Source: Alphaproteobacteria bacterium (lineage in GTDB: Bacteria > Pseudomonadota > Alphaproteobacteria > Puniceispirillales > Puniceispirillaceae). Taken from it: a stretch of DNA of 64,000 nt. Below the pieces are notes generated by a model. That model was not told the origin of the DNA and ran no database searches. It worked only from the letters and a program-made list of their open reading frames with translations. The position numbers and the translations under genes are program-made. Below are positions 23,039 through 33,790 of the stretch, piece after piece; positions within the stretch are counted from its first letter, which is position 1, and each line of letters opens with the position of its first letter. The DNA lies in NCBI GenBank assembly GCA_016779005.1, contig JADHOL010000002.1:1-64000 (forward strand), written 5' to 3'.

Positions 23039-24159
23039 TGAGCCCAGTTGAAAAAATTATAGTTGGCCTTGAAGAAAGGTCCTATCCAATTTTTATTGGC
23101 CCTGATTTACTAAAAGAGGCTGATACATATCTTGCTGATTATATTTCAGATAGGCAGGTTATTATTATCAGCGATACCATAATCGGCCCTTTATATCAGG
23201 GCTCATTTACCAAAAAAATAACGCCGTTATGCACTAGATTAGATAATCTTCGTGTTCCAGCTGGTGAAGCATCAAAATCATTATCTGCCTATAATACACT
23301 TTGCGAGGAAATACTGAATATAGGGATTGACCGCAAAACGGTTCTAATTGCATTAGGGGGCGGTGTCATAGGGGATTTGGTTGGTTTTGTAGCGGCAAGT
23401 CTTCTAAGAGGGATTGATTTCATTCAGATACCAACAAGCCTGTTAGCACAGGTAGATAGCTCTGTTGGCGGAAAAACAGGTATAAATGCAACAGCTGGTA
23501 AAAACTTAATTGGGGCATTTCATCAACCAAAACTAGTTCTAGCAGATACCAGTCTGTTAGCAACGCTACCCAAAAGAGAGCTCCTTTCTGGTTATGCAGA
23601 AATCGTAAAATATGGTCTTCTTGGTGATGCTGAATTTTTTTCCTGGCTAGAGAAAAATTGGTCTAATGTGTTATCTTTAAAGCAGGATGAGATTGTTTTT
23701 GCCGTCAGGCGTTCCTGTGAGATGAAGGCTGATATTGTTGCAAAAGATGAGACGGAAACAGGAATCCGAGCTCTGTTAAATCTTGGTCATACATTTGCAC
23801 ATGCGTTTGAGGCTGTTGGACGCTATAATGGAGATTTATTGCATGGCGAGGCAGTAGCAGCTGGACTTGGACTTGCCTTCGACTTTTCAGTAGCAAAACA
23901 GATATGCAAGCCAGAAGATGCTTTGCGTGTTCATGCGCACCTGATGGAAGTTGGACTGCCAGATGATTATAGCGCGCTACCTGCTGGTAAGGCTGCTGTC
24001 TCTACCTTGATACAGCATATGAAAAAAGATAAAAAAGCCTTTGCTGGAAATTTGACTTTTATTCTGACCCATAAAATTGGTGAGGCCTGTGTTATGCCAA
24101 ATATTTCTGAGACCGAATTAACCACATTCTTTATGGCAAAAGGGGTTAATCATGTTTGA
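23038..24159 (+). CDS. aroB: 3-dehydroquinate synthase
   Basis: 373 residues. AroB turns DAHP into 3-dehydroquinate, the second step of the shikimate pathway. Visible are the NAD-binding GGGVIGDLVGFVAA, DSSVGGKTGIN and the metal-site NLGHTFAHAFE with LLHGEAVAAG. It follows aroK by overlap and itself overlaps the next gene by eight bases, forming an aroK-aroB-corC unit common in alphaproteobacteria. Confidence 0.98.
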   Translation: MSPVEKIIVGLEERSYPIFIGPDLLKEADTYLADYISDRQVIIISDTIIGPLYQGSFTKKITPLCTRLDNLRVPAGEASKSLSAYNTLCEEILNIGIDRKTVLIALGGGVIGDLVGFVAASLLRGIDFIQIPTSLLAQVDSSVGGKTGINATAGKNLIGAFHQPKLVLADTSLLATLPKRELLSGYAEIVKYGLLGDAEFFSWLEKNWSNVLSLKQDEIVFAVRRSCEMKADIVAKDETETGIRALLNLGHTFAHAFEAVGRYNGDLLHGEAVAAGLGLAFDFSVAKQICKPEDALRVHAHLMEVGLPDDYSALPAGKAAVSTLIQHMKKDKKAFAGNLTFILTHKIGEACVMPNISETELTTFFMAKGVNHV

Positions 24160-25444
24160 TCATCTAACATTGATTCTATCGATCACTCTGCTGATAATTT
24201 TATCTGCCTTTTTTTCAAGTTCGGAGACGGCATTAACCGCCGCATCAGATGCAAGAATGCGGCAATTAGCACGCAATGGCAGCAAAAATGCAAAACTTGT
24301 TGAAAAATTACGAAGTGATAGAGAAGAGCTTATCGGGGCTATTCTAATCGGTAATAATGCCGTAAATGTGCTTGCTTCTGCTGTTGCAACATCTGCTGCG
24401 ATTACTTTGGTTGGCGATAATGGGGTATTTATTGCAACTCTGGTAATGACTATTTTACTTATTTTATTCGCAGAAGTACTCCCAAAAACCTATGCCTTCA
24501 ATCATGCCAACCAATATGCACTTCTGGTAGCAACGCCGGTTCGTATCGTTGTTTTACTGTTCAGCCCTTTATCAATAGCGCTTCGCTGGATGGTAGTCAT
24601 TTTTCTAGGCTCCGCACGCGAGCAACAAGAAGATAGAGAAGAGGAGCTGCGAGGAATGATAGAGCTTCATTCCGATAATGCGGATTCAGAACAACGTGAA
24701 AAAAAAGCAATGCTGTCTTCGGTTCTTGATTTATCTGAGCTAACGGTAGATGAAATTATGACACATCGTGGCTCTGTATCGATGGTAAATGTAAGTGACA
24801 AGCCAGAAGATATTGTCTCATTTGTTCTGAACTCACCTCATACCCGCTTGCCTATTTATTCTGGAAAGCCAGAGAATATTATTGGCGTTCTACATGTAAA
24901 AGACTTGCTACGCGGTTTGCAGAATTCTAATCCTGAGACATTAGAAGAATTTGATGTCGCTAAAATAGCTAGCCCGACTTATTTTATTCCAGAGACAACC
25001 TTACTAGCCAGTCAACTTCAGGCATTCAGAACAAGAAGAGAGCATTTTGCAATCGTTGTAGATGAATATGGTGATTTCAGAGGGATTGTAACGCTTGAAG
25101 ATATTATCGAAGAGATTGTGGGCGATATTGATGATGAGCATGATGAAGAGCTGGCCGGATGTACAGCACAAGCAGATGGATCTTATGTTGTAGATGGTAA
25201 TGTTACGATTCGTGACCTAAACAGAATATTAGACCTTACGCTGCCAGATGATGATGCCTCTACCGTAGCTGGGCTATTATTATATGAGACCAGAACAATT
25301 CCACTTCCCGGTCAAGAGTTTAAAATTCACGGAATGCGTTTTCGAGTGGTTCACAGGGAAAACAATCAAATCACCAGTCTTCGCATATGGACAAAACAGA
25401 AAAACACATCCCCAAAAAAATCCACTTCAAGCGTGACAGAGTAA
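24152..25444 (+). CDS. CNNM/CorC-family membrane protein (HlyC/CorC-like)
   Basis: 430 residues. A DUF21/CNNM membrane domain with three to four helices (about 1-150, including the SSSETALTAA motif), a CBS pair (about 195-325, with FAIVVDEYGDFRGIVTLEDI) and a C-terminal CorC_HlyC domain (about 345-420). Family members are linked to Mg2+ or Co2+ efflux; the old label 'hemolysin' is historical. It overlaps aroB by eight bases, so it is cotranscribed. Confidence 0.94.
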   Translation: MFDHLTLILSITLLIILSAFFSSSETALTAASDARMRQLARNGSKNAKLVEKLRSDREELIGAILIGNNAVNVLASAVATSAAITLVGDNGVFIATLVMTILLILFAEVLPKTYAFNHANQYALLVATPVRIVVLLFSPLSIALRWMVVIFLGSAREQQEDREEELRGMIELHSDNADSEQREKKAMLSSVLDLSELTVDEIMTHRGSVSMVNVSDKPEDIVSFVLNSPHTRLPIYSGKPENIIGVLHVKDLLRGLQNSNPETLEEFDVAKIASPTYFIPETTLLASQLQAFRTRREHFAIVVDEYGDFRGIVTLEDIIEEIVGDIDDEHDEELAGCTAQADGSYVVDGNVTIRDLNRILDLTLPDDDASTVAGLLLYETRTIPLPGQEFKIHGMRFRVVHRENNQITSLRIWTKQKNTSPKKSTSSVTE

Positions 25445-25485
25445 CCCTATTAATTTAATTTTTAAAAAAATAAGGAGACAGGAAA

Positions 25486-26010
25486 ATGGGGTTGCCAGAA
25501 CCAGCTGAACGCCATCTTGTGCATAATCGAAGAATCAGCTGTAGCGGTTATGTACGGGCAGATGGTCATTTTGACATAGAGGCTGAACTGATAGACAGCA
25601 AGACCTATGATTTTCCATCTGACACACATGGCACAGTTTACCAAAATACGCCGTATCATCATATGCAAGTGCGTATAACCGTTGATCTTGAACTAATCGT
25701 AACAGATGCCGCCGCAATAACACTTGCAGGCCCTTATCAGATATGTCCGCAAGGAGCGCAAAACATCACAAATTTAATTGGATTAAAAATTGGCCCTGGT
25801 TGGAAGCGGCGCGTGCAAACCGCGATTGGCGGGCCTTCTGGATGCACTCATATTACGGAGTTAACTGGGCCGATGGCAACCACCGCCTATCAGACTATTG
25901 GCGGCGAGATATCACGTCGGCGCAGAGAACAGATAGAAGATGATAATTTACCTGAAACCAATCAGGATAGTAGTTTAAAAAATAGCTGTATTGCATTTTC
26001 GCAAAGCTAG
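25486..26010 (+). CDS. DUF2889 domain-containing protein
   Basis: 174 residues. Nearly the whole chain (about 8-150) has the DUF2889 pattern: a VHNRRISCSGY opening, the acidic FDIEAELIDSK strand, and a C-terminal GCTHITEL block. The family has no known function. AAGGAG lies seven to twelve bases before the ATG. It is 42 bases downstream of the CorC-like gene on the same strand. Confidence 0.88.
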   Translation: MGLPEPAERHLVHNRRISCSGYVRADGHFDIEAELIDSKTYDFPSDTHGTVYQNTPYHHMQVRITVDLELIVTDAAAITLAGPYQICPQGAQNITNLIGLKIGPGWKRRVQTAIGGPSGCTHITELTGPMATTAYQTIGGEISRRRREQIEDDNLPETNQDSSLKNSCIAFSQS

Positions 26011-26013
26011 TAG

Positions 26014-26274
26014 CTAACTAGATTTTACATTCAAGGCGAGCGCATGGACAGTTGTGCGAAGTAAGGGCTGTAATATTTCATGTATTAGCCGATGAGATTG
26101 AACTCTAGATTTACCAGCGAATGTAGCGGAAATTATATCAACTTCAAAATGCGTCTCCTCACCTGGCCGTGCTCCAGCATGACCAGCATGAGCTTCACTT
26201 ACATCTCGCACCTCCATGAAAATAGGTGAAAACGCATTTTCTAATAATTCTTCCATCTGAGTTTTTGTTGACAT
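26014..26274 (-). CDS. bolA: BolA family protein
   Basis: 86 residues from the ATG at 26274. The frame is open to 26364, but the upstream part is not BolA-like. The fold is a class II KH-like domain with HFEVDIISATFAGKSRVQSHRLIHE, including the conserved His. BolA proteins bind monothiol glutaredoxins and Fe-S clusters and affect morphology and stress responses. It is convergent with DUF2889 and divergent from the J-domain gene; the bolA / J-domain / cobS / cobT order is conserved in alphaproteobacteria. Confidence 0.92.
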   Translation of the reverse strand: MSTKTQMEELLENAFSPIFMEVRDVSEAHAGHAGARPGEETHFEVDIISATFAGKSRVQSHRLIHEILQPLLRTTVHALALNVKSS

Positions 26275-26387
26275 ATTTATGCATACTCTCCAATTACAAA
26301 CCGCTATAAATTTAGTCTCTTTTAATAACGTAATTTTATTAGCTCTGCCACCTTGTCTAACCAAGCTGATAGCTTTAATTTACCTGT

Positions 26388-26981
26388 ATGAGTGAAGCAA
26401 AGATACCAGAATTAAAAGGCATTAAAGAACAGAGCGCACAGAAAAAAATATGTGACGCAGATAGCTGTTCAGAAGTTGGCTTGTATCCAGCGCCGCGGAA
26501 CCGTGACGCGTTGCGTACTTATTTTTGGTTCTGTCTGCCGCATATCCGTGACTATAATAAGCGCTGGAATTATTTTGATGGGCTGAATGGTGACGCGCTA
26601 GAAGCTGAAATTCGGCGCGCTACCACTTGGGAGAGGCCAAGTTGGAAATTTGGGACTGGAAGTTCTGATGCCCATCAACGCACTTCTAATAATTTCTCCT
26701 CTGAAGATATTTTTGGCTTTTTCTCAGATGAAAACAAAACAGCTGATAACAGCACTCACCGCACAATGGATAAAGAGGAGCGCTGGGCGTGGCAGATCTT
26801 TAATATGGATCCCTGTGCCGAGCAAACAAAAATAAAACAGCAATATAAAAAGCTTGCAAAGCTAAATCATCCTGACAGAAATCAGGGGGATATAGATGCA
26901 GAAGAGAGGCTAAAAGAGATAAATAGTGCCTACTCGATATTGAAAAAATTATACCCCGCTATTGATTTAAAATCCCAGTAA
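26388..26981 (+). CDS. J-domain (DnaJ-like) protein
   Basis: 197 residues. A J domain sits at the C-terminus (about 132-195) with the HPD tripeptide in LNHPDRNQG that stimulates DnaK. The N-terminal part holds a conserved block, CDADSCSEVGLYPAPRNR and YFWFCLPHIRDYNKRWNYF, seen in the alphaproteobacterial proteins encoded next to cobS. The pattern of Cys and His residues there could bind a metal. Client proteins are unknown. Confidence 0.9.
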   Translation: MSEAKIPELKGIKEQSAQKKICDADSCSEVGLYPAPRNRDALRTYFWFCLPHIRDYNKRWNYFDGLNGDALEAEIRRATTWERPSWKFGTGSSDAHQRTSNNFSSEDIFGFFSDENKTADNSTHRTMDKEERWAWQIFNMDPCAEQTKIKQQYKKLAKLNHPDRNQGDIDAEERLKEINSAYSILKKLYPAIDLKSQ

Positions 26982-27108
26982 TTAATAAAAAGTTATTTTT
27001 GGGGGTGGATTTTATGATTGATTATCAATAAATTCACACCAACTTGTTAGCATCTGTGCTAACCCATTAAATTGGTACTATCTTTAATATTCTGAGAGGC
27101 GAATCCCT

Positions 27109-28113
27109 TTGTCTGACTTTATCAATAACAGCAATACCGCGCATTCAATCACTGCTCCTGATACACATTATGATGTAAAAGAAACCTTTGGATTAGACAT
27201 TGATATGCAGGTCCCTGGTTTTTCTGCTTCTTCTGAGTATGTCCCGACCTTAGATCCTGACTATCAGTTTGATCATGATACCACGCTTGCGATATTGGCA
27301 GGATTTGCATTTAACAGACGGGTTATGATTCAAGGCTATCACGGCACTGGTAAATCAACTCATATCGAACAGATTGCTGCTAAGTTAAACTGGCCTTGCC
27401 TTCGTATTAATCTGGATAGTCATATCAGCAGGATAGATCTGATAGGAAAAGATGCCATTGTTCTTAAAGATGGCAAGCAGGTAACCGAATTTAAAGAAGG
27501 CTTGCTTCCATGGGCATTAAGAAATCCTGTCGCTCTTGTTTTTGATGAATATGATGCAGGTCGTGCAGATGTTATGTTTGTAATCCAGCGAGTATTAGAA
27601 GTAGATGGTAAATTAACCCTTCTAGATACCAATAAAGTCATTCACCCAAACCCAAATTTCAGGTTATTTGCAACAGCGAATACCGTTGGCCTTGGAGATA
27701 CAACAGGGCTTTATCACGGCACACAACAAATTAATCAGGGTCAAATGGATAGATGGTCTATTGTCGCAACCCTGAACTATTTGCCTCACGATGATGAGGT
27801 TGGCATAATCGTTGCGAAACAAAAAAGCTATAATACGCCAGCTGGCAAGGAACAGGTATCGCAAATGGTTCGGATGGCAGATCTAACTCGCAAAGGTTTT
27901 ATGGCTGGCGATTTATCAACCGTAATGTCCCCTAGAACTGTTCTAACATGGTCTGAGAATGCGCGTATTTTTAATGATATAACCCTTGCATTCAGGCTGA
28001 GCTTTTTGAATAAATGTGATGAGGTTGAGCGGCCTGTGATTGCAGAATATTACCAACGTGTGTTTGGCATTGATTTACCTGAATCACCAAGCTTCTCAGC
28101 CAAAGCATCTTGA
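27109..28113 (+). CDS. cobS: Aerobic cobaltochelatase subunit CobS
   Basis: 334 residues. CobS is the AAA+ subunit that, with CobT and CobN, inserts cobalt into hydrogenobyrinate diamide in aerobic B12 synthesis. It starts at a TTG with AGAGG about ten bases upstream. Visible are Walker [11 protein letters not shown] (near 79-88), Walker [10 protein letters not shown] (near 143-151) and the MoxR-like [19 protein letters not shown]. cobT follows after 21 bases. No cobN is in this window. Confidence 0.96.
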   Translation: MSDFINNSNTAHSITAPDTHYDVKETFGLDIDMQVPGFSASSEYVPTLDPDYQFDHDTTLAILAGFAFNRRVMIQGYHGTGKSTHIEQIAAKLNWPCLRINLDSHISRIDLIGKDAIVLKDGKQVTEFKEGLLPWALRNPVALVFDEYDAGRADVMFVIQRVLEVDGKLTLLDTNKVIHPNPNFRLFATANTVGLGDTTGLYHGTQQINQGQMDRWSIVATLNYLPHDDEVGIIVAKQKSYNTPAGKEQVSQMVRMADLTRKGFMAGDLSTVMSPRTVLTWSENARIFNDITLAFRLSFLNKCDEVERPVIAEYYQRVFGIDLPESPSFSAKAS

Positions 28114-28134
28114 AAATAGAAACGGCCTGTTAGC

Positions 28135-30003
28135 GTGAGCAAACCTATTGATGAGATGTTTTTAAAAGCTAATGCTGCAAGCCTGCGTGCATTAGCTGGT
28201 GGCACCCAGCATGAGGTTAGATATGTTGGTCAGGATAGCATCATTACCAATGATGGGGTAAGACTGCCAGCACCTCCAAGAGAGCGCTCTGCAAATACTG
28301 AAAATCAATTACGGGGTGCTAGTGATGCTGCTGGGTTATGGCTCGCGCATCATAATAAAAAAACCCATCAGAGAGTTAGCCCAAAATCATCTGCTGCTAA
28401 AATGGTGTTTGAAGCAGCCGAAAAAGCAAGGGTAGAGTCAATTGGCTCAAATGATATGGCCGGGGTTCGCAAGAATTTAACAGAACGCCTTGAAATACAT
28501 TACACACTCCACCCCCTTGGTATTCCCTCACCCGAAGCATCTGACCAGCTTGAAAATGGGCTGTCAGAAGCGGTTAGACTTATTATCCGTGAGAAATTAA
28601 CAGGCGAGAAACCACCTGCAGCTGCTGGAATGGCAATGGATTTATGGCGTCCCTTTATTGAATCGCGCGCTGGCGATCTGTTGGAGGAAATGAAATCAGC
28701 CACACAGAATCAGGCGGTGTTTGCTGATTTTGCAAAACAGCTTATTGGGGCGTTGCAAAGTGACCTTGGCGAGAATTCCGAAGGCGGGGATGATGGCGAG
28801 GGAGATGATGATAGCACTGGCAATCAGACTGAAGATGACCAAGAAGGGGAGCAGCAAGCACAATCAGCAACTGGAGAAGATGATTCAGACGGGGATGATT
28901 CGCAATCTGTTGAGATGGAGGGCGATGCTGCTGCAATGGCTGCCGAAGACGGGGTTGATGATGATTCAGATGAAGAAATGGAAGGTCAGGCAGAAGGTGA
29001 CGCACCTGGCGGTGGCCCCCGTGATTACCAATCTGATGAAACAGCTCGAAACCAGGGGTACCGGGTATTTACAGATAAATATGATGAAATAATCGAAGCG
29101 GCCGAATTATGCGATTCAGAAGAGCTTGATAGACTTCGAGGGCTGCTTGACAGGCATCTTGAAAGCCTAACTTCTGTGATTGCAAAATTAGCAAACCGGC
29201 TACAGCGCAAGCTAATGGCGTATCAGAATCGCTCTTGGGATTTTGACCTTGAAGAAGGTGTTCTTGATGCTGGAAAATTACACCGCGTTGTAACCCAGCC
29301 GCTATCTGCCTTATCCTTTAAACAAGAGCAGGATACTAAATTCAGAGATACGATTGTAACCCTTCTTCTGGATAATTCAGGCTCAATGCGCGGTCGTCCT
29401 ATAACGATTGCAGCTGTCACAGCTGATATTCTGGCACGCACTTTAGAGAGATGCGGTGTAAAAGTTGAAATTCTGGGCTTTACAACCAAAGCATGGAAAG
29501 GGGGGCAATCCAGAGAGGCTTGGCAACTTGCTGGAAAACCAGATAAGCCTGGCAGATTAAACGACTTAAGGCACATTATTTATAAAGCAGGCGATATTCC
29601 TTATCGCCGAGCAAGGCGTTCGCTTGGGCTAATGCTTCGTGAAGGCATTCTAAAAGAAAATATCGACGGTGAGGCATTACTTTGGGCACATAACAGGTTG
29701 CTTGCTCGACACGAAGACAGGCAAATATTAATGGTGATTTCTGATGGTGCCCCTGTCGATGATTCGACTTTGTCTGCTAATAGTGGAAATTATCTTGAAA
29801 AGCACCTTCGACAGGTAATTGCGATGATCCAAGAACGCTCTCCTGTAGAGCTGCTTGCTATCGGCATTGGTCACGATGTTACACGTTATTATGAGCGTGC
29901 CGTAACAATAACAGATGCAGAACAGCTTGGCGGAGCGGTAATGACACAGCTAGCTGATTTGTTTGATGAAAATGCAAAGCCGCCTCGCAAGGTTTTCTCT
30001 TAA
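28135..30003 (+). CDS. cobT: Aerobic cobaltochelatase subunit CobT
   Basis: 622 residues, starting at GTG. CobT pairs with CobS in the ATP-driven chelatase complex. A helical N-terminal domain (about 1-205) is followed by a long, very acidic Asp/Glu/Gly/Gln stretch (about 210-300), and a C-terminal von Willebrand A domain (about 400-622) with a MIDAS-like DNSGSM motif and [12 protein letters not shown]. The length and acidic linker match CobT. Confidence 0.96.
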   Translation: MSKPIDEMFLKANAASLRALAGGTQHEVRYVGQDSIITNDGVRLPAPPRERSANTENQLRGASDAAGLWLAHHNKKTHQRVSPKSSAAKMVFEAAEKARVESIGSNDMAGVRKNLTERLEIHYTLHPLGIPSPEASDQLENGLSEAVRLIIREKLTGEKPPAAAGMAMDLWRPFIESRAGDLLEEMKSATQNQAVFADFAKQLIGALQSDLGENSEGGDDGEGDDDSTGNQTEDDQEGEQQAQSATGEDDSDGDDSQSVEMEGDAAAMAAEDGVDDDSDEEMEGQAEGDAPGGGPRDYQSDETARNQGYRVFTDKYDEIIEAAELCDSEELDRLRGLLDRHLESLTSVIAKLANRLQRKLMAYQNRSWDFDLEEGVLDAGKLHRVVTQPLSALSFKQEQDTKFRDTIVTLLLDNSGSMRGRPITIAAVTADILARTLERCGVKVEILGFTTKAWKGGQSREAWQLAGKPDKPGRLNDLRHIIYKAGDIPYRRARRSLGLMLREGILKENIDGEALLWAHNRLLARHEDRQILMVISDGAPVDDSTLSANSGNYLEKHLRQVIAMIQERSPVELLAIGIGHDVTRYYERAVTITDAEQLGGAVMTQLADLFDENAKPPRKVFS

Positions 30004-30099
30004 CTCTTTTAGCAGCTCAATCACGGTGCAAGCACCTTATTAGCGCTCACCCTCTTTTTTTTAAAGATACCGTTAGGAATTAAGGCTTAGTTAGATATT

Positions 30100-30384
30100 T
30101 TAGCTCTGCGATGCAGCTAGTATCTCAGACTTGATAGCACGTGCTTCGTCAGCTAATTCGCTATTTCTAGCTTGAATTAAAAATGGGTCAATGCCGCCAT
30201 GCTTTTCAACAGTGCGAATCGCGCTTGTTGATACACGAAGCTTTAAAGAGCGACCAAGAATATCTGACTGCATGGTTGTAACCTGCAGGTTCGGCAGAAA
30301 GCGTCTGCGTGTACGGTTATTCGCATGACTTACATTATTTCCACTCATTACAGTTTTACCAGTAATCTGACAACGTTTCGCCAT
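30100..30384 (-). CDS. rpmB: 50S ribosomal protein L28
   Basis: 94 residues, the longer alphaproteobacterial form of L28. The N-terminus [10 protein letters not shown] and the [16 protein letters not shown] block are diagnostic. AAGGAAG lies about five bases before the ATG. It is monocistronic and convergent with cobT. Confidence 0.98.
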   Translation of the reverse strand: MAKRCQITGKTVMSGNNVSHANNRTRRRFLPNLQVTTMQSDILGRSLKLRVSTSAIRTVEKHGGIDPFLIQARNSELADEARAIKSEILAASQS

Positions 30385-30521
30385 AACGACTTCCTTTTAT
30401 CTTATGCCATTTTCTTAATGTGAGACATGGATATAGAGCAATCGCGCCAATAGGTCAACTCTTCTAAAATCTTGGCGCGTCATAAAGTTTTTATTAACAT
30501 AATTTCTATAAGATACCACGA

Positions 30522-30887
30522 ATGGATAATACATCTCACTATCTTGAAAAGCGAAATGTTACTTTGGGGGATCGTCACACCACGATTCAGCTAGAAACTT
30601 ATTTCTGGCACCATTTGGACATGATTATTGAACAAGAGCAATTATCCTTAAATCTTCTATGTCATGAAATTCATGAAAGGCGATGCAACTATTCAATGGC
30701 ACAATCTTTGAGGTTGTTCATTGTGATGTATTACAAAGAAAAAACAGAAGCGATGCAGCGTTCGCACCCGCTAGGGGCTGATTATAAATTATATGAGGCT
30801 AGTGCCGATTCGCCGTCCATTATTCAGGTTTTAAATGTGTTTTCACAGCATGCTCAGCATGTCGGTGCGCTTTATCAAAAGAACTAA
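30522..30887 (+). CDS. Ribbon-helix-helix domain protein
   Basis: 121 residues. The block from about 10 to 70 (KRNVTLGDRHTTIQLETYFW through AQSLRLFIVMYY) matches the RHH_4 family: a beta strand followed by two helices, as in Arc/MetJ-type DNA-binding proteins. It is likely a dimeric regulator, target unknown. The last 68 bases overlap the 3' end of pyrD on the opposite strand. Confidence 0.82.
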   Translation: MDNTSHYLEKRNVTLGDRHTTIQLETYFWHHLDMIIEQEQLSLNLLCHEIHERRCNYSMAQSLRLFIVMYYKEKTEAMQRSHPLGADYKLYEASADSPSIIQVLNVFSQHAQHVGALYQKN

Positions 30888-31926
30888 AGCTGCCACGTAC
30901 CTCGCTCAAATCACGAAGCCCCTCCCCCAAGCATAATTTGGCAAGATTTGTATTGATGTGATTCGCAATATGAGGCCCTGATAATGCAAGAGAGGAATAA
31001 AGCTGCACAAGATCAGCGCCAAGCAGGATTTTAGTATAGGCGTCTGTAACGCTTCTCACGCCACCAACACCGATAAAAGAAATTTGTCCCCCTGCAAAGG
31101 CATATGCCTCTGATAATTTCTCACTAGATAATCTAAATAAAGGAGCCCCAGATAGCCCTCCTACCTGATCCCTGTTTTTTTTGTTTTTAAGATTATCTCG
31201 ATCCAGAGTGGTATTGCTAATAATAACACTGGCAATTCCCTCACTCACCATTACTTCAATTGCCGAAAACAAATCCGTATTGGAAAGGTCTGGAGCCAGT
31301 TTAATAAAAATAGGTTTGAGCAACCCTGCTTGCGTTAATGCGCGTTTTACGCTCTTAATTATTTCCCTCAGGGAGGCTGATTTTTGCAAGTCTCTTAGTC
31401 CAGAGGTATTTGGCGAGCTGATATTTATAGTGATATAATCAGCTAATCCTGCAAGCCTCAAACAGGCCGTAAAGTAATCTTCTATTTTATTTTCTGAATC
31501 TTTATTAGCTCCTATATTCACCCCAATTATGTGTTCTGCTGTTTTGATTTTGCGATATTTCAAAAGCCGTGTTGCCACAGCCTCCATCCCATCACTGTTA
31601 AATCCGTATCTATTGATAAAGGCGTCATCTTCTGGCAGCCGAAAGACACGTGGTTTTGGATTTCCCGGCTGTGGCAATGGGGTTACAGTTCCTATTTCAA
31701 CACTCCCAAATCCAAGGGCAAAACATCCTGAAATAGCTGCTGCATTCTTATCAAACCCCGCTGCTAGTCCAACCGGATTGGCAAAGTAGAGCTCTCCTAC
31801 CATTGTTGGTAATTTAACTAGGTTATATCTTGGGTGCAGTCCTACTGACAAAGCGCCTACCGCTAGCTGGTGCGATGCCTCCCCTGGAAGTATCTTGGTT
31901 AAATTTGCCAGCGTCTGCCAGATCAT
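30820..31926 (-). CDS. pyrD: Dihydroorotate dehydrogenase (quinone), class 2
   Basis: 368 residues. PyrD oxidises dihydroorotate to orotate and passes electrons through FMN to quinone, at the membrane. The N-terminal extension (about 1-45) and [13 protein letters not shown] mark class 2; [14 protein letters not shown] contains the catalytic Ser and the substrate Asn. Its start overlaps the stop of lysK by four bases. The 3' end overlaps the convergent ribbon-helix-helix gene by 68 bases. Confidence 0.97.
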   Translation of the reverse strand: MIWQTLANLTKILPGEASHQLAVGALSVGLHPRYNLVKLPTMVGELYFANPVGLAAGFDKNAAAISGCFALGFGSVEIGTVTPLPQPGNPKPRVFRLPEDDAFINRYGFNSDGMEAVATRLLKYRKIKTAEHIIGVNIGANKDSENKIEDYFTACLRLAGLADYITINISSPNTSGLRDLQKSASLREIIKSVKRALTQAGLLKPIFIKLAPDLSNTDLFSAIEVMVSEGIASVIISNTTLDRDNLKNKKNRDQVGGLSGAPLFRLSSEKLSEAYAFAGGQISFIGVGGVRSVTDAYTKILLGADLVQLYSSLALSGPHIANHINTNLAKLCLGEGLRDLSEVRGSFSSFDKAHRHAEHAVKTHLKPE

Positions 31927-33542
31927 GTTCGCTCAGCCTGTCCCAATCTGTCATTAAGCGCATCTTCAAGTAAGGCAAGACTGGATTGCAGACCATATAA
32001 CTTAAAAAAACTACCCATCCTTGGCCCTTGTGTCTGCCCTAGAAGAATTTGATACAGACAGCTAAACCAGTCTCTTAAATTTTCATATTCAGCGTGTTTG
32101 CCGATTGCATAAACTTGATTTTGTATATCTTCTGCGGTTGCTTCCTCTGGCAATGCAGAAAGGGCCTCTTTTAAGTTTTGAAGATGAATTTTTTCTTCTG
32201 CACTAGCAAGACGATAGGATTTTTCTGGGCGAACTCTATCCTGATAGAAAGTAACTGCATATCCAATTAACGTATCAAGATGAGGATGCGTTTGAGGTGT
32301 AACACCAGGGGCATATTGTCCAACATAAGACCAGATGACCTGATTATCTTCTGCTGCACACACACCAGCAAGATTTAACAACAGAGAAAAACTAACAGGC
32401 AGGGTTAATTCTACAGGATGTCCTTCATGAATATGCCATGTTGGATTTTCAAGCTGGCTGGCCTCATCAGATTCAGCTATTTTACCTAAATGTGTAAAAT
32501 ATTCGTCCACTGTCTTTGGAATGATATCAAAAAATAATCTTTTGGCTCTTTTTGGCTGTGCATACATAAATAATGACAAGGATTCAGGACTTCCATAGGT
32601 AAGCCATTCTTCAACTGACAGACCATTGCCTTTAGATTTGGAGATTTTTTCTCCATTTTGATCTAAAAAGAGCTCATAGGAAAACCCAGCAGGGGGCGTT
32701 GAGCCAAGAGCCCTTGCGATTTTTGATGATAATGTAACTGAATCGATTAAATCTTTTCCTGATATTTCATAATCAACCCCAAGTGCATGCCATCTCATTG
32801 CCCAATCTGCTTTCCATTGCAACTTGCATTTCCCGCCTGTAACCTTAGTCGTCATCTCTTCGCCTGTAATAGGGTCAAGGTAACATATCGTTCCAGCTTG
32901 TTTATCATGGCGTGTTAATGGTACCTGCAATACCTTTCCTGTATGAGGGCAAACTGGCAAAAACGGGCTATAAGTTGCTTGTCTGTCCGCGCCAAGTGTC
33001 GGCAGGATAATATTGATTATTTTTTCGTAATTGGACAATACATCCAACAAAGCCTCATCAAATTTTCCAGATTGGTATAGCTCTGTTGCGCTTAAAAATT
33101 CATACTCAAACCCAAAATTATCGAGAAACGCCCGCAATCGTGCATTATTATGCGCCCCAAATGAGCTATGAGTCCCAAACGGATCTGGCACTTTTGTTAA
33201 CGGCATTTCAAGATATTTCGCTAATTCTTCTTGGTTGGGAACGTTATCTGGAACTTTGCGTAATCCGTCCATATCGTCTGAGAAACATATAAGACGTGTT
33301 TTTCTGCCTGAGAGCACCTCAAACGCATGACGTATCATACTGGTTCTGACAACCTCGCCAAATGTCCCGATATGAGGCAATCCAGACGGTCCGTACCCTG
33401 TTTCGAATATTACTTCTTTTTCTGAATCATCTGATTGCGCTTCTAGGCGTTTAACAAGATTTCTTGCTTCCACAAATGGCCAAGCCTTTGCATTATTTGC
33501 AAGTTCAGCGATTACTTGATTAAAATGTGGCACATGGTTCAT
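31923..33542 (-). CDS. lysK: Lysyl-tRNA synthetase, class I
   Basis: 539 residues, a class I LysRS, the type found in archaea, spirochaetes and most alphaproteobacteria, instead of the usual class II LysS. The HIGH-type motif is PHIGTF (near 56) and the KMSKS-type motif is KISKSKGNG (near 302). The long helical C-terminus binds the anticodon. The ATGA overlap with pyrD indicates one transcript. Confidence 0.97.
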   Translation of the reverse strand: MNHVPHFNQVIAELANNAKAWPFVEARNLVKRLEAQSDDSEKEVIFETGYGPSGLPHIGTFGEVVRTSMIRHAFEVLSGRKTRLICFSDDMDGLRKVPDNVPNQEELAKYLEMPLTKVPDPFGTHSSFGAHNNARLRAFLDNFGFEYEFLSATELYQSGKFDEALLDVLSNYEKIINIILPTLGADRQATYSPFLPVCPHTGKVLQVPLTRHDKQAGTICYLDPITGEEMTTKVTGGKCKLQWKADWAMRWHALGVDYEISGKDLIDSVTLSSKIARALGSTPPAGFSYELFLDQNGEKISKSKGNGLSVEEWLTYGSPESLSLFMYAQPKRAKRLFFDIIPKTVDEYFTHLGKIAESDEASQLENPTWHIHEGHPVELTLPVSFSLLLNLAGVCAAEDNQVIWSYVGQYAPGVTPQTHPHLDTLIGYAVTFYQDRVRPEKSYRLASAEEKIHLQNLKEALSALPEEATAEDIQNQVYAIGKHAEYENLRDWFSCLYQILLGQTQGPRMGSFFKLYGLQSSLALLEDALNDRLGQAERT

Positions 33543-33790
33543 TTTTGGAATTCCTGATATTGTGCGAGATATGATTTATCTGCTTGGTTTTGTGTAAACT
33601 GTAACGCAGCTGTTTTCCAGCATAAATTATCTGTATCAACCAGCCTTTATGGCACGCCAGATATATGCCGTTGGTAGCAAATAGATTAAGGCCAACAAAA
33701 TAGATTTTTAACTTATTTCAGAACTAGAATATTTAATAATATAAGCAAAGACACCTAGCCTGATTTAATTCAGGTGCTTATGATATCGTT

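Noticed and set aside
26982-27108. Cobalamin riboswitch before cobS
   Set aside because: The spacer is only about 127 bases and shows no B12-box-like sequence or matching stems that I could see.
28721-29092. Open frames overlapping the acidic part of cobT
   Set aside because: They are shadows of the Asp/Glu-rich coding repeat, with biased and improbable composition.
30001-30070. Terminator after cobT
   Set aside because: A short GGTGC/GCACC hairpin exists, but the T run comes too far after it to be convincing.
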